Origin: Saccopteryx bilineata
Lineage: Eukaryota; Chordata; Mammalia; Chiroptera; Emballonuridae
DNA: 64,000 nt
Assembly: GCF_036850765.1 (NCBI RefSeq)
Contig: NC_089490.1
Location: 102,412,074 to 102,476,073, forward strand
Direction: 5' to 3'
This document shows positions 37,186-48,911 of the stretch, one piece after another. The position numbers were made by a program, and so were the translations under genes. Under the pieces are notes generated by a model. The model searched no databases. It saw nothing but the letters and a program-made list of their open reading frames with translations, and was not told where the DNA came from. Each line of letters starts with the position of its first letter. Position 1 is the stretch's first letter.

Positions 37186-39439
37186 GCAGCAATATTTTAT
37201 ATGTTCAATTTGTTAAATCTTAAATAATGGATCAAATTCTAAGTCCACTTGATATTTTTATGTGCAAATAGTTTTACAGAATGAGAACTTACTAAAGTTT
37301 GTAGAGAAGTTACTAAACTTACAAAATTAAAATAAGTTATTAAAAAAGTTAATCACAGAGAGTTGGCCCATTCCAGTGTCAAACACGTCCATATAATCAC
37401 GTTCAGGGTAGTGGATAGAGAGTCAAATAGTTCAAGTTCAGAGCGTGCTGAAGTGAGAAGTATTCCCCTCAATCTGTCATCTGAATAAAGCATTTTCCTG
37501 GAAAGATTTAGAATACAGCTTTCATTCAGGTTGTGGCAGTTCATATTTTACTCTCGAAAATGCAGAGAATGAATAAAATATAAGAAAATTTGAATGGCAA
37601 GCTTGTCTTCAAGAAGTTTCAGTGGCAACAACGCATCCTGGATCGCATCTTTGATCTGTGAATGCTGCCAGAATCACTTGTTCCCCACAGGGCTCCTTTA
37701 ACACCCTCTCCATCACAGATCAGAAGTCTCTGTTGGCCTTTGTTGCCCTCAAGGTTGTGAGGTGGGGAGGCCACCTGCTCCTGCTGCCGAGCAGGAGACA
37801 GGGAGGCTCTTAAAGGCTAGTGTCTCCTGCAGCACAAGGCTGTAAGGAAACAGGAAGGCTCTTAGAAAACCTGACACTGAAGAAGTGAGACCTGGTGTTC
37901 TCAATCTTAATTCTATTGAGGGGACTGAACTTCTCCAGGACTTGGGGTGGTATTATGTGGGCAGAGATTCAGGTGGCCTTAAGCAGGGTTAATTAATCAG
38001 ACGTTACATTTTAGTTTCTCCTAATTAGAAAGAGCTGCCAGGAAGAATTAAAGTGTAATTTGTCACTCGTTTTGATTGTCCTTCCTCTTTACCCTACCTA
38101 AGCTGAAAGGTGGAGTAAAGAGAGAAGAGCTGGAGGTCAGAAGATAACTTGCAAATAACTTCGCATCCCAGCAGAGGCACAGGCAGGATTCCAGGGGAGC
38201 AGCTCCAGGCTCAGACCCCAGGGCGGCACGGAGGGGCACCCGGTGTAGAACAGGCGGATGCAAACTCCCAGCTCCCGGTGCCAAGTAGCTGGAGGGCGAG
38301 AGTAGGGGAAGCAGGGAGGTTCCCGAGGGGGTAAAGCTTGCTTGTGGGTGCACTACGGGAGCCAGACGTGCTTCGAAGTCCGCCCCGGGGTCCACATCAG
38401 CCCCCAAAGTCTGGAGCTGAAGGCAGGATTCTAAATCGCCTTAGATTTGGGGGCTCAGGGTCCAGAGGAGTGTGAGGTTGAAGAGACTTGGAGATGAACG
38501 GCTGGTGGGGACCCTTACCCGGCAAGATCGAGGCAGAGAGCAGCGTTCAGGATCAAGACTTAGGATATCAATGATACTGTCCGCATCCCACCTGATCCTT
38601 GCCACCGTCCCATGAGGTAGATGTGGTAGTAAGAACGGTTACTGAGACTTGACGGATAAGGGAAAATGAAGACTCAGAGGGACGCCAAAGTCGCTAGAGC
38701 AAAAAGCTGCTGGCTGCGTTAGGCCTGCGGGCGCCCAGGGGCTGCGGAGGCGAGAGCGGGAGCGCGCCTGCAGCTTCCTAAAGAAACTCCGGATTTTGCT
38801 TACACCAGAATTCTCTGCCCTCTCTGTGCCTCCACCCCGTTGGCACAGCCCCAAACGCAGTTAAATACCCTTGACGGCATAGTCTCCCAATTCCTTGGGC
38901 GCTGTTTTTGTTTTGTAGGCCACGATTCCTCAGCGATAAAGTCAGCGCGAGCCAGGAAGCCCCGGGTGCGCTCACGCGTGGTGAATACACTAGGAAATTG
39001 CAAAGCCTCGGATGAACCTGACCCCGAGCGGACGTTGGTTCCCCTTTTCTGGCCCCTTTTCTTTTGTTCTCCTCAACCCCTCAACCATTATTGTGGGTGC
39101 GGCTGGCTTCTCGTGTGTCTTTCTCCCACTCCCCATTTCCCATCCAGCCTATTCCGAACGGAGAACCCTCAAAATAGGGCGGGTGGGCTGGACAGGGAGG
39201 GCGAGCTGAGAGGGGCTCGGGCACTGAGGCATTCAACAGGTCTTATCTGAGTTCGCTCCCTGATCGAGGCGCGGCGCAGAGCGGAATAGGACACTGGTAC
39301 AGCCTCGTGGGGAGACAGACGCACGAGCAATGTGACAGGAGGGTGATGAGCTGGGGTGGTCTGAACGTGGTGTCAGAACTCGCGCTTAGCTTTTAACGAC
39401 TTCATTATTAAAAGTTTGCAGGACAGAGCTGCCACTGTC
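37186..39439. other. Upstream flank with rising GC content
   Basis: AT-rich to about 37,600, then mixed, with GC-rich patches at 38,150-38,420 and 38,690-38,780 that lead into the CpG island. A MIR remnant in minus orientation is likely at 38,550-38,670 ('CCCATGAGGTAGATGTGGTA'). No exon with both borders is evident. Confidence 0.45.
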
Positions 39440-40320
39440 CCCTGGACATGGCTTCGGGGTCACACGCTTCTCAAGACTGTCCCCTGGGTGGGAATCGCGC
39501 CTAAGTCCCAGGCGAGCGGACCCGCCCCCTGCGTCCCCAGGCGCGCTCTCGGGGACGCGTCCCTGGGCAGAGGGCTGGAGGCTCGAGGTCCGGGAAGCTG
39601 TCGCACCCTCCGGACTCCGGAATCCCACGTTTTACGAGTCACCCTGCCGCCGTGACTCTGAGGGGCACCGTGTGGGCGTAGACCAGACATTGCCCGGGTC
39701 TTGTCGGACGCTCGCCCCGCGGGGCCGCCACCGCCGCGCGCCTCGGCCGGCACCTCCCACCTCCGGCGTCGCCCCTCCTCTCTCCCGGCCCCGCGCCCTC
39801 CGCGGCGGGTTCAATCCCCGCGGGCACCCGGAGTGCGGCGGACCGTCTGCGCCCGCGCTCCCCACGCCCTTGCCGCGGAGACCCAGCCCGGGGCACCCGC
39901 ACGCCGCCCGCACCTCTCGGGGCGACCGCGGCGGGCTGACTGGGCATGCTCAGGAGCGGGGCGGCGGGGCGCCGCGGGAGCCAAGCGCATGCACTCGCCG
40001 GGCCGCGCGCCGGCCGTCCAGGGGCCCCGCGCGCCGGCGGCCGCTCTCGCCGACGCCCTGGACAGTCTGGGCAGGACGCCGGCCAGGATGGCCTCCCTCG
40101 CGGCATACGGTAACGGCGGGCGGGCGCGAGCTCGCAGTGGCTGGGGCGGGAGGGGCGCGGGAGCCACCCTGTAACCCCGGGAAACTTCGGGGCCCGGCTC
40201 TCGGAGGTGGGGAAGAGGGGGCGTCGGCTGCAGCGCGCGCCGGCCGGGGGCTCGATGTTCTGTGGGGCTGGAGGCTGCCTGGGACCTGGACAAGGGCGTG
40301 TTTGCTGGAAGAGCCGGTGG
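39440..40320 (+). promoter_or_regulatory. CpG island promoter of the plus-strand gene
   Basis: This is the only strongly CpG-rich stretch of the window, densest at about 39,500-40,260. It has GC-box-like runs near 39,957-39,970 and an NRF1-like core (GCGCATGC) at about 39,985-39,992. No TATA box stands out, as is usual for dispersed CpG-island promoters. It encloses the first coding exon ending at 40,109 and the start of intron 1. GC enrichment also extends upstream to about 38,150, so an alternative or divergent promoter is possible. The transcription start cannot be fixed by eye. Confidence 0.8.
39989..40109 (+). CDS. Exon 1 (first coding exon) of an unrecognised gene
   Basis: The exon lies in the CpG island and ends at a good donor (ACG|GTAACG, GT at 40,110). 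Two in-frame ATGs are possible. The first, at 39,989, has C at -3 and is a weak start; it would give 40 codons rich in Ala, Pro and Arg. The second, at 40,088, has A at -3 and G at +4, a strong Kozak context, and gives only MASLAAY plus one base; I prefer it. Either way the exon ends in phase 1 with a lone G. That G joins the AC opening the exon at 51,109 to make an Asp codon, and the frame stays open. No signal peptide or known domain is visible. The 5' UTR would run back into the island. The alternative is that the frame is open only by high GC content and translation starts in exon 2, but the phase match argues against that. Confidence 0.6.
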
Positions 40321-40426
40321 AATAAAAACGCCTAAAATTTAGCTGGTGTCTGGGAGTTTTGGGACTCCAGAAAAATCCAACTCGCTTCCAAGGGAAAGGG
40401 ATATGGTGTTAAGTTCTTTTAAACGA

Positions 40427-40585
40427 TGAAAGGCTTGGAGTTTGAAGATCTGCGTTCAGTCAGCACTTACCTTGTCCCTGACTGACCTTGGGCAAGTTGT
40501 TTAAACTTTTCTGTGCATATCTCCATCAATCAGAGATGAGATTTCTCTCTGACAGATGCTATGGGGTTAAATAATATACACAAAA
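40427..40585 (+). repeat. MIR
   Basis: 'GCTTGGAGTTTGAAGATCTG', 'CTGACCTTGGGCAAGTTGTT' and 'GCTATGGGGTTAAATAATA' follow MIR. Confidence 0.7.
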
Positions 40586-40804
40586 TACGTTTTTAATGCA
40601 GAAAGAATGAGCTTGGAAAGAAAAACTCCATCGAAATACAAGGCATTATTTTCTCCCTCTTTTTAATTTTTGGATAAAGAAATATATGTTGTTATTATTG
40701 TTACTTTTTAAAAGGCATTGCAAAATTCTTAAGGAAAACTAAATCGCGGTGTGAAGGTTTTGGACTTAAAAACCCCAGCGCACTGGGGAAGTCAATGAGG
40801 CCTT

Positions 40805-40945
<141 letters not shown>

Positions 40946-41049
40946 CTCAAATCAGTGTTCCTGCTTGCGTGGAAGAAGCTGTTCTCTGTAGTCTTTTATC
41001 AGAGATGCTGCCGAGACTGGGTGATAGGAAGCAGAAACTCCAGTAGAAC

Positions 41050-42920
41050 TCTCTCCCTTCCCCAGCTTGCAATCAGTTGTTGCTCCGGTAATATCTAGTT
41101 TTTGTGTTTTAAACGTGCAGGTAGCGAGCAGTTGTTGGGGAATGTTCTGCAGGGACATTTTCAAGCCTGGAGTTGTTGAGAGGGAAATTTCTGCTCTTTG
41201 GCATGGAGGCTTTATTCTCTAGGCCAGTGATGTCCCCTGCTCATTTTTCCAAGGTTAAAGAGGTCAGTCTCTCTTTCTTAGGACTTTGAACTGCTTTAGA
41301 TAGATGATCACTCAGGTGGCCCTGAAGGTTTGTGACTGATGCTTGCGAACTGCTAACGAGTTAGCAGGTTACACACAGTGCATGCTAGTTGCTTTTATCA
41401 CCTTACTCAGAGCATTTTCTGCTGGGTTGTGAGTTGTTCTTGCTCCTGCTGCACAAGTAACATACACCATTGTCAATCTTGGGTCACCATCTGGGGGACT
41501 GGTCAACATTCTGGTGGTGGTTTAGGCACATTCATTGGCAGAAATCTTTTACTCCTTTTTCTATCTAAGGGATTTAACTTCTAGTTTTTATATCACGTTA
41601 GATTCCCACAGTCAATTTCCCTGTGGGAACTGTCAGCAATAGGTTTATTTATGTAACAATCAGTTCTAGAAATCTCTAGAAGCTTTAAAAGCTTAACTGG
41701 GTACCCAGGTGGAGAAAATGAAGCGGTGTAACTGTTTTTGAAAAGCAAGCATGTTTCAGTAATTAAAGGAAAAGGGGGGCGGCGGGAAACGATCATTTTT
41801 TTCTTTCTTTTGGCAACTAAGAATTACACGGGGAAGTTCTCTTTAGAACCTTAGCGGGAACTGAAACGGATTTAAATAAATATATCTTTTAGAATTTGTG
41901 CCATTTAAAATATATCCTTGACCCAGTCTGCTCCCTCCTCTATTCTTAAAGTGGTGAATACACTTGATCACCAAGTGCACGTCAATGGTGACCCCGAGAC
42001 AAGACAAGTTAGCCCATCAGTGTTTTCAAACGAGTGAACAAGTAGAGGAAAAAACAAAATTGAGCACAATGAATATATTCCTCACCCTTGACAGCTTGGG
42101 CACTGTCAATATCCTTATCTGATTAGAGCTTGAGCCAGCTCTGGAATCTTCCACAAATCATCTCTCTGAAAATCAAAGTGCTTTAAAAAAAAAAAAAATG
42201 TCCCCTTTCAATTCTCTCCGATATGGGTTTAGATGGTATGATGGGGGATGGTCTAAGTTTCTCAGCTGGAATTAATAGGATTCAATTTTGATGTGCACTT
42301 GCCTGATTTAATAAATGCCTTCGGTCCTGGCTCAGCACAGGAGCTGCCGAGAGCAGGAACAGTTATACTGTAGACCGTGTGCTTTCAGGTTCCCGAGGAG
42401 AGCGAGAAATCTGGTTTACGCGTGTGTTTCACTAGTGGCAGCTTCCTGTAAACCTCATCAGCTTCCTATCTAAATATGTGCTTTTGATCCTATATTGCAA
42501 CCTGCTCCTTCTGAGCATGAGCTTTTACATTCAGGCAGCCGTCTAGACTCTCTAGACTCACACATTCTAGAAATACAAAATGAGATTAGGGTAATCAATA
42601 ACTATATTATGCCCTCTAATAAATATATCTTGAATGGAGGATGTAGTTTTAAAATTTCTGGATTTCTAATGCTTTCACCTTTTGTGCTCACCGCTGATGC
42701 TTTTCTTTCCTTTGTCGTTTTAAATGGTTTTGGTTTTTAACTGCTTTTAGCTCATTATATAACCATGTGCATAAGACCAAGGATGGGTGACAAGTCCCTT
42801 TTAGAGAGAAATGACTGGGACTTGATTTGTTCTTGGCCATGCAAAAGGAGACACAGGGCCATGTCCCGGGATGAACCAGGAAGAGACTTGGGGTTAGACA
42901 AGTCTGGCATTGTGCTGTTA
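41050..42920. other. Intronic, no named repeat
   Basis: Unique-looking DNA. Its position close to the promoter makes intronic regulatory sequence possible, but nothing specific is visible. Confidence 0.4.
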
Positions 42921-42924
42921 TTTT

Positions 42925-43150
42925 CAGATTTGACGAGGCTTAATAAGGGGCCCAAGGAGCTTATACAGCACAGTGGGGCTATTTCAGATAGGGAAAGCCT
43001 CCACGAGGAGGTATTTGAGTAAAGACCTAACTGAAGGAATTCTATATGTATGGGAAAAAACACTCCTGGCAAAGGGAACAGTAGGTGCAAAGGCCCTGGG
43101 TCAAGAAGGAGCTTGTCATATTCAAGGTTAGTTAGAAGGTTAGTATGGCT
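42925..43150 (-). repeat. Old L2 fragment
   Basis: 'ACGAGGAGGTATTTGAGTAA' and 'GGGAACAGTAGGTGCAAAGG' match the reverse of an L2 body. Open frames on both strands here (42,755-43,219 and 43,050-43,409) arise from it. Confidence 0.55.
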
Positions 43151-43454
43151 ACTGCAGAGAGTGCAAGTAGAAGACAAGAAGGAAATGCAATTAGAAACAA
43201 TATTATTTGTTATATCCATTCTCTCATATTCCTCCTACATTTTATATTGCATCTTTTTTTGTGGACTTGTCCTTCTGTTTAGGGAGTATTGTTCTGTCCT
43301 TGGCTTTATAATCTCACTCTCAGCTGTGACTGTGACATTGATCAGACCAAATGTGAGACAGTGGCTCCAAGTGCAAGGTCAGTGTCTTAGTAGGAAGCCT
43401 GTAAACTGAGACCACAAAATTTTCTGCATTTTAAGTTGAAGTGTGGTGTGTGCT

Positions 43455-43640
43455 GGGACCCAGACAATAATAATGGCACTGTACCTGAATTATTTTATTT
43501 TAATCTTACAACAACCTTTAAGAAATTAGTCCAATGTTACTCCATATTCATTCGAAGAAATTGAGGCTCAGACAGATGGAAGAATTTACTTAGCCTTACA
43601 TAACGAATGTGAAGTCCAAATGCAAATCTAGAGAGTTTGG
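43455..43640 (-). repeat. MIR
   Basis: 'AATCTTACAACAACCTTTAA' and 'GAAATTGAGGCTCAGACAGA' match the reverse of MIR. Confidence 0.6.
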
Positions 43641-44269
43641 CTGTGGAGCCTGGGGTCCAGGTGTAGTTAGAAAGAGGCAGAAAATCAAGGGCTGTATGGG
43701 TCAATGTGTGGGTAATTCCAGGCAGAAGGCGTGGCTTGAGCAAAGGCTAATAGACTGGGGATGACCAAAAGCTCAGGACTTGTGATTGGAAGAGGCTAAG
43801 GGAAGGGGGTGTTGTGAGAGTCAAGCCTCACTGTGCAACACGGGAATGGAGAGAGGTGATGAGATGAGACCCTATAATTTCCTCCTATGATTTTGTCTTA
43901 TTCAGGTGACTCCTGAATCAAAATCATCAACTCAGAACTTCTCCCTAGTATGTTTATACTATGCTTGTATACTCAGCTGTCTGCTAGATGTTTCTACTTG
44001 TCCACCACTCTAGTGTCTTAAAGTCTATGTATCCAAAACAGAAGTCCTCTGCTGTCCCTGTTTCCTATAGTCCCAGTGGTACAGCTGCTCAGCTCCATCT
44101 ATGCCTCAGACTCTAGCCGGGACCCAGGTACCAGAATAAATGAGGTCTCCCCATTTCTCTCGCAGACGGCGGGGTCAGCTGGAGAAGGTGGACTCCTAAA
44201 CTGAGAAGGACAGTGCACTGGTGTAGGGGAGGGGCTGGAGCAGGGGGGGATGGGCTAGGAACAGTTACT

Positions 44270-44440
44270 TGGAGGAAACATGTTAAAAGGACAGCTGGGA
44301 GCAGGAGGGCATTCCAGGGAGGGGCAGCAGCATGAACAAAGGTGAAGGGAAGGGATGACGGGCTGAGAGGGAGCCCCTAGCAGGTGGTGCTGGTGAGGAT
44401 GCCAGCTGAGCCAGGAGAGGTTGGCAGGGGCCAGTGTGCT
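44270..44440 (-). repeat. Old L2-like fragment
   Basis: 'GAGGGCATTCCAGGGAGGGG' and 'AGCATGAACAAAGGTGAAGG' are typical of reversed L2 body sequence; much diverged. Confidence 0.4.
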
Positions 44441-45276
44441 CTATTCAATCACCCAGGCCAGAATTCTGGCAGTCCTTTTGAGTCCTCCCTGTCACCTCCT
44501 GTTCCTCAGTTTTCTTATCTCTAAAATGGAGTCACTCTGAGGTTTAAATGCAATAGAACTTGTATCAGTAAGCATTAGCTGTTACTATCAACTGCCAATC
44601 CCAGCCAGTGTACTCTCAGTTGCCAATCTCGTTCATTCTTCTTACTTCAAGTCTTCACTCTGACTGTAGTGACAACCTCCCAGCTGGTCTCCCTGCCTCT
44701 AGTCCCGGCCCCTCCACGCCCCACTGACAAATCTGAGCCCTGATTCTGTTTCTGTTTTTGATTCTTCAAGGGCTCCTCTCTGCTTACAGGTCAAAGTCTA
44801 ACCTCCCTAGTTTCACAGACAAGGCTCTCAGGGAGCTGACCACCCTTCTCTGCTGCAGCCCTAAGCCCCAGCGTCCCGCCGTTTAGGGAGGGTGTGGGTT
44901 TAGTGTGGCTGACCACACCAGGTCCGCTGAGGTGCCTGGACTTTGCTCTGAAACATACCTCCCTCTGCCTTGATGAGGTCCACCCCCACTGACCCTCCTC
45001 ATCTGACTTGGTTCCTTTCTTGGGACCTCTCAGGGACCTCTCAGGGTAAGTCCTCTCCCAACAGTCTTCAATTTGGACTATAAGGACAAGTCCCCTCTGT
45101 GGAACTGTTTTTGTTTAGATTTGCCTACGTGTTTACCAGAATCCCACGTTCAGTGGAATGTTGTAATAGGCACTGGCTTTTTCGCTGTGGTTACGATGAG
45201 GGGTAAAATAGTTCCAATGTTGAGATGGGCCTGATTTTTGTTGGTGGTGGTGGTGTAAGATCCTATGGTTTATGAG

Positions 45277-45590
45277 CTGGGGTCCCCAAACTACGGCCCC
45301 CTGAGGCCATTTATCCAGCCCCCGCCGCACTTCTGGAAGGGGCACCTCTTTTATTGGTGGTCAGTGAGAGCAGCATTGTTCTCATTGAAATACTGGTCAG
45401 TTTGTTGATTTAAATTGACTTGTTCTTTATTTTAAATGTTGTATTTGTTCCCGTTTTGGTTTTTTACTTTAAAATAAGATATGTGCAGTGTGCATAGGAA
45501 TTTGTTCATAGTTTTTTTTATAGTCCGGCCCTCCAACGGTCTGAAGGACAGTGAACTGGCCCCCTGTGTAAAAAGTTTGGGGACCCCTGG
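45277..45590 (-). mobile_element. Complete short non-autonomous hAT element
   Basis: The ends CTGGGGTCCCC and GGGGACCCCTGG form short terminal inverted repeats. The direct repeat TTTATGAG lies at 45,269-45,276 and 45,591-45,598; with the preceding G the match is 9 bp. The 314-bp element has no coding capacity. Its reverse complement is nearly the same as the copy at 63,722, less about 30 bp internally. Confidence 0.9.
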
Positions 45591-45799
45591 TTTATGAGTA
45601 TACCCAAAATAATTGGGTAAAAAAAAGTGTGTTAATTTTGTCACACGTTTCTGTTAGGTTGGCCTCTGAAAACAGTCTACACGAGTTGATGTCTGTCTTG
45701 GTCCCTATAGAGCCTCATGCTTAGCCCATCAGGCACGAGACTGTCCAGGATCCCTGGCTGGTGATGCTCTTCCGCCCCACTCTGTCTGTGCCTCTCTTC

Positions 45800-46030
45800 T
45801 CCAGCGTCTGCCTGGTGTGTGACACACCTAGGTTTCCATCCCAGCTCTGTCACTTTTCACGAGTGTGACTCCGATTGAGTTCCTGAATGTTGTGAGCCTT
45901 TAGTTCCTCTTCTGCGTGGTGTAATAATGAGAGCCACCTTGAGTGAGTTGTTTTGAAGCCGACGTGAAATAATGCATGAGAGTGAAATGATGAATGTTTA
46001 GCACAGCGCCTGGCAAAGAGAAAGTGTTCG
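45800..46030 (+). repeat. MIR
   Basis: 'TCCATCCCAGCTCTGTCACT', 'GTTGTGAGCCTTTAGTTCCT' and 'AGCACAGCGCCTGGCA' follow MIR. Confidence 0.65.
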
Positions 46031-46130
46031 ACAGCAAGTGTCATCTCATTCTACTGCCATTTCATTTTCTGAATGCTCTTTCAGAATTCACATTCCTTGT
46101 TTGCCTTGTCATGAATTCTCCTTTTTATTT

Positions 46131-46245
46131 CTAAAAATATATATATTCATATATAAAAATATATATAAAATGTATTTTATATATAAATATATATACATTT
46201 GTATATATGTATTTATATATGTGTGTATATATATATATATATATT
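46131..46245. repeat. AT-rich palindromic tract
   Basis: About 115 bp made almost only of ATATAT, TATAAA and GTATAT units. It is largely self-complementary and could form hairpins. Confidence 0.8.
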
Positions 46246-46289
46246 TGTGGCACTAGATGTTACATACAGACAAATGGGCAAGACAAATT

Positions 46290-46660
46290 TTTTAAGTGAC
46301 AAATAATTATACAGTGACTACTATGTGGCCACCACCCAGGTCAAGAAACAGAGCATTCCCAGGACCACAGAGCCCACCCTGCACCCTGGGCCCTCCCACA
46401 GTTCGGAATGCCTTCTTTTTCCCACAAATGCAACCACAGTGTCGACTTTTGTGCTAGTTATCATGTTACTTTCTTTACCTTTTTATGCATCTGTAAAGAA
46501 TATAATTTAGTTTTGTTGTGGAATTTTCATAAATAGAATCATGTATTGGTTTGTGCTGCCTCTTTCATGCAACAAAATGATTGTGAGATCTGTCTGTAAT
46601 ATTTTGGGTAGCTTCATTTTCTTTGCTGTGGGTATTTCATTTCATAGATGTCCTGAGGCT
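46290..46660 (-). repeat. Old L1 fragment
   Basis: 'GTGGCCACCACCCAGGTCAA', 'AATAGAATCATGTATTGGTT' and 'TTTCATGCAACAAAATGAT' match the reverse of old L1 sequence. Confidence 0.6.
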
Positions 46661-46664
46661 TTTT

Positions 46665-46830
46665 AAAATATAAAATAAGTGCTACGAACACTTTCTATGC
46701 GCTGCCTTATAAGGTAGGTGCCTTTATTAGTCCTGCTGTATGTATGGGGAGATGGAGCCACTTAGAGATGAAATAACATGCCCAAGGGTTGAAACCAGGT
46801 GTATAATCTAAATACTGACTTCAGAATTTA
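46665..46830 (-). repeat. MIR fragment
   Basis: 'CTGCCTTATAAGGTAGGTGC' and 'GAAATAACATGCCCAAGGGT' match the reverse of MIR. Confidence 0.55.
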
Positions 46831-47925
46831 CAGACGTTTATTCATCTCATTCAGAGTCTCAGGTTTTTCCATTAGTTACGTGATTTTTAAAACCTTAACT
46901 TCAGTTGGTTCCTAAAGGATTAAGTAGATACTCAAATTTTCCTATAAAATTAGCATTTTTGTTTAATTCGTACACCTTCCTTGATGCAGAGTCACCTTGT
47001 ACCGTAACTGCCACACATCTTTGTACTTGAGTCTTTTTAAAGATATTGCCACCAAAATTACGCCCTATTTTTACTATTCACATATAATTCCCATTTCAAT
47101 AGTTTTACCATTCAAATTTATTCACGGCCTCTTCCCAGGCATTCATTACTAATTTAGGCATTCTGCTTCTTTGTTGATTACTAATTTCTGAGTATGTTTT
47201 TTCCCTTCATCTGTCAAATGCCCATCTATTGGGATTTCTGTGCTTGTAAATCTCAATCAAGCTCTCCTTCCCTTTTTTCCCTTCTCCTCCTACGCTCTCT
47301 CTCTCTCAGCACCTTTGATGCCATTGACCTTGTCCCTTGAAGGTCACCTCACTTCCAGAATCTTATAAGGATCTATCGTGGGTGAAGCATTTAAAAAGAA
47401 TTAAGAAAGACAACTTTAGCGCAGTTAGAGCACTCTGATATGTTTTTGGTCTGGGTTTTGTTGGTTCAGCTCGTTCCACAAATATATACTGAATTATTTG
47501 CAAACTCTGCATTTTGTGAAGCTGAATTATTTTAACCATACCACATCTTCCCCCCCAACCCCCCTCAAAAGTGAGATAAGCATTATTGTCACCATTTTCA
47601 GGTGAAAAAAAAACAATACTAAAAGAAACCCAAATGGAGAAAAACAAAGAAACAATGATCATTTATTTAAAAACAAAAATCCTTTCGGGTTTCTTTCTTT
47701 CCGTTACTGAAAACAGGTACAGGTGTAAGTCTTCCATAAAAGCAAAGCGGTGTCTGAGCAAGTGCAGGAAAGTAATATCCAGCAGACCTGGGTGTGAAGC
47801 CCAGGTCGGCTGATTCCCAGCCCAGTGCTCTTTGTCTTTGATCACATCAACGACTCATGAAATTGTAATAGATGGGAAGGGGGAACGGCCACTTGTTTGT
47901 TCTTTCATTTCAGGCATTCTTTTCT
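46831..47925. other. Intronic, no named repeat
   Basis: AT-rich with a short CT run near 47,296. Open frames on both strands around 47,363-47,845 lack exon borders. Confidence 0.4.
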
Positions 47926-48055
47926 TTCTTTCAACCAATGAACATGTGTTGAAGATATTCCTTATGCCAGGGACAGTGCTAAGCTCCGGAAATGACAAGA
48001 TTGAATAACACCTAGGTCTGCCCTTGATACACAAACAGTTAACCAGTACAGGAAG
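47926..48055 (-). repeat. L2 fragment
   Basis: 'CAACCAATGAACATGTGTTG' and 'ATGCCAGGGACAGTGCTAAG' match the reverse of the L2 3' end. Confidence 0.6.
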
Positions 48056-48159
48056 TCCCTGCTTGGCAAAAGTTTGTTACAGAATTGGCTTCATGAAAGA
48101 CCTACAGTGGTCCTGTGTTCACTAGACGAACGAAGCCCAGAGGTTTTCTTCTTTTCTTT

Positions 48160-48167
48160 TTTTTCCT

Positions 48168-48250
<83 letters not shown>

Positions 48251-48455
48251 CTTCCTTCCTTCCTTCCCTCCCTCCCTCCCTCCCTCCCTCCCTCCCTCCC
48301 TTCCTTCTCTCTTTCTCTCTTTCTTTTTTTAGAGAGAGGCAGGGAGAGAGAGAGAGAGACAGGAATATGGAGTTGCTTCTGTATGTGCCCTGACCAGGAA
48401 TCAAACTGGCAATCTCTGTGCTCTGGGACAATGCTCCAACCGACCGGCAAGGGCT
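48160..48455 (-). repeat. VES-type SINE with hugely expanded tail
   Basis: The SINE body is at about 48,328-48,455; its minus-strand head is GCCCTTGCCGGTCGGTTGGA, with a B box (GTTTGATTCC) and 'GGTCAGGGCACATACAG'. Its A-rich tail has become (CTTT)n, (CCTT)n and (CCCT)n on the plus strand over 48,160-48,327. Confidence 0.85.
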
Positions 48456-48456
48456 T

Positions 48457-48639
48457 AATTTGTTTCTTATTTTCAGAGAGATAGAGGAAAGGAGAGAGAG
48501 GGGAGGGGGAAGGGAAGCATTCATCTGTTGTTCCACTCGGTCCTGCATGCATTGGTTGCTTCCCATATGTGCCCTGACCAGGGATCGAACCCGTGTTTCT
48601 GGATGATGCTCTTAACTGACTGAGCTAACCGGCCAGGTC
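48457..48639 (-). repeat. Second VES-type SINE, directly adjacent
   Basis: The minus-strand head is CCTGGCCGGTTAGCTCAGTC, with a B box (GGTTCGATCCC) and 'GGTCAGGGCACATATGGG'. It lies head-to-tail with the SINE ending at 48,455. Confidence 0.85.
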
Positions 48640-48911
48640 ACCTGGAAGGGATTTTTAAATGTCCTTGTTTCTTCATTTCTGTCCAGTTTGGCTTACTAAA
48701 GGTTTCATAGAGATGTTCTGCTTTTGGATCGCAGGCAAAAGTGTACAGACACACCTTGTTTTACTGTGCTTCTCTTCAGTGCCCTTACAGATCCTGCGTT
48801 TCCTCACACACTGGAGGTATGTGGCAGTCCTTAGAGCAAGTGTGTCAGCACCCTCTTTCCACCAGGCTCAGGTGGTAGTTAGCATTTGTAGCCATAAAAT
48901 ATTTTAAAATT

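Noticed and set aside
39460..40325. Long open frames of 90-217 codons on both strands in the CpG island
   Set aside because: High GC content removes stop codons in all frames. Only the frame that meets the donor at 40,109 in the right phase is supported.
42755..43409. 154-codon minus frame and 119-codon plus frame with hydrophobic stretches
   Set aside because: They overlap on opposite strands and sit partly on an old L2 fragment; no splice borders or recognisable protein.
48074..48566. Frames of 136-154 codons on both strands
   Set aside because: They read through (CTTT)n and (CCCT)n microsatellites and SINE bodies; the peptides are simple KKER or FLSF repeats.
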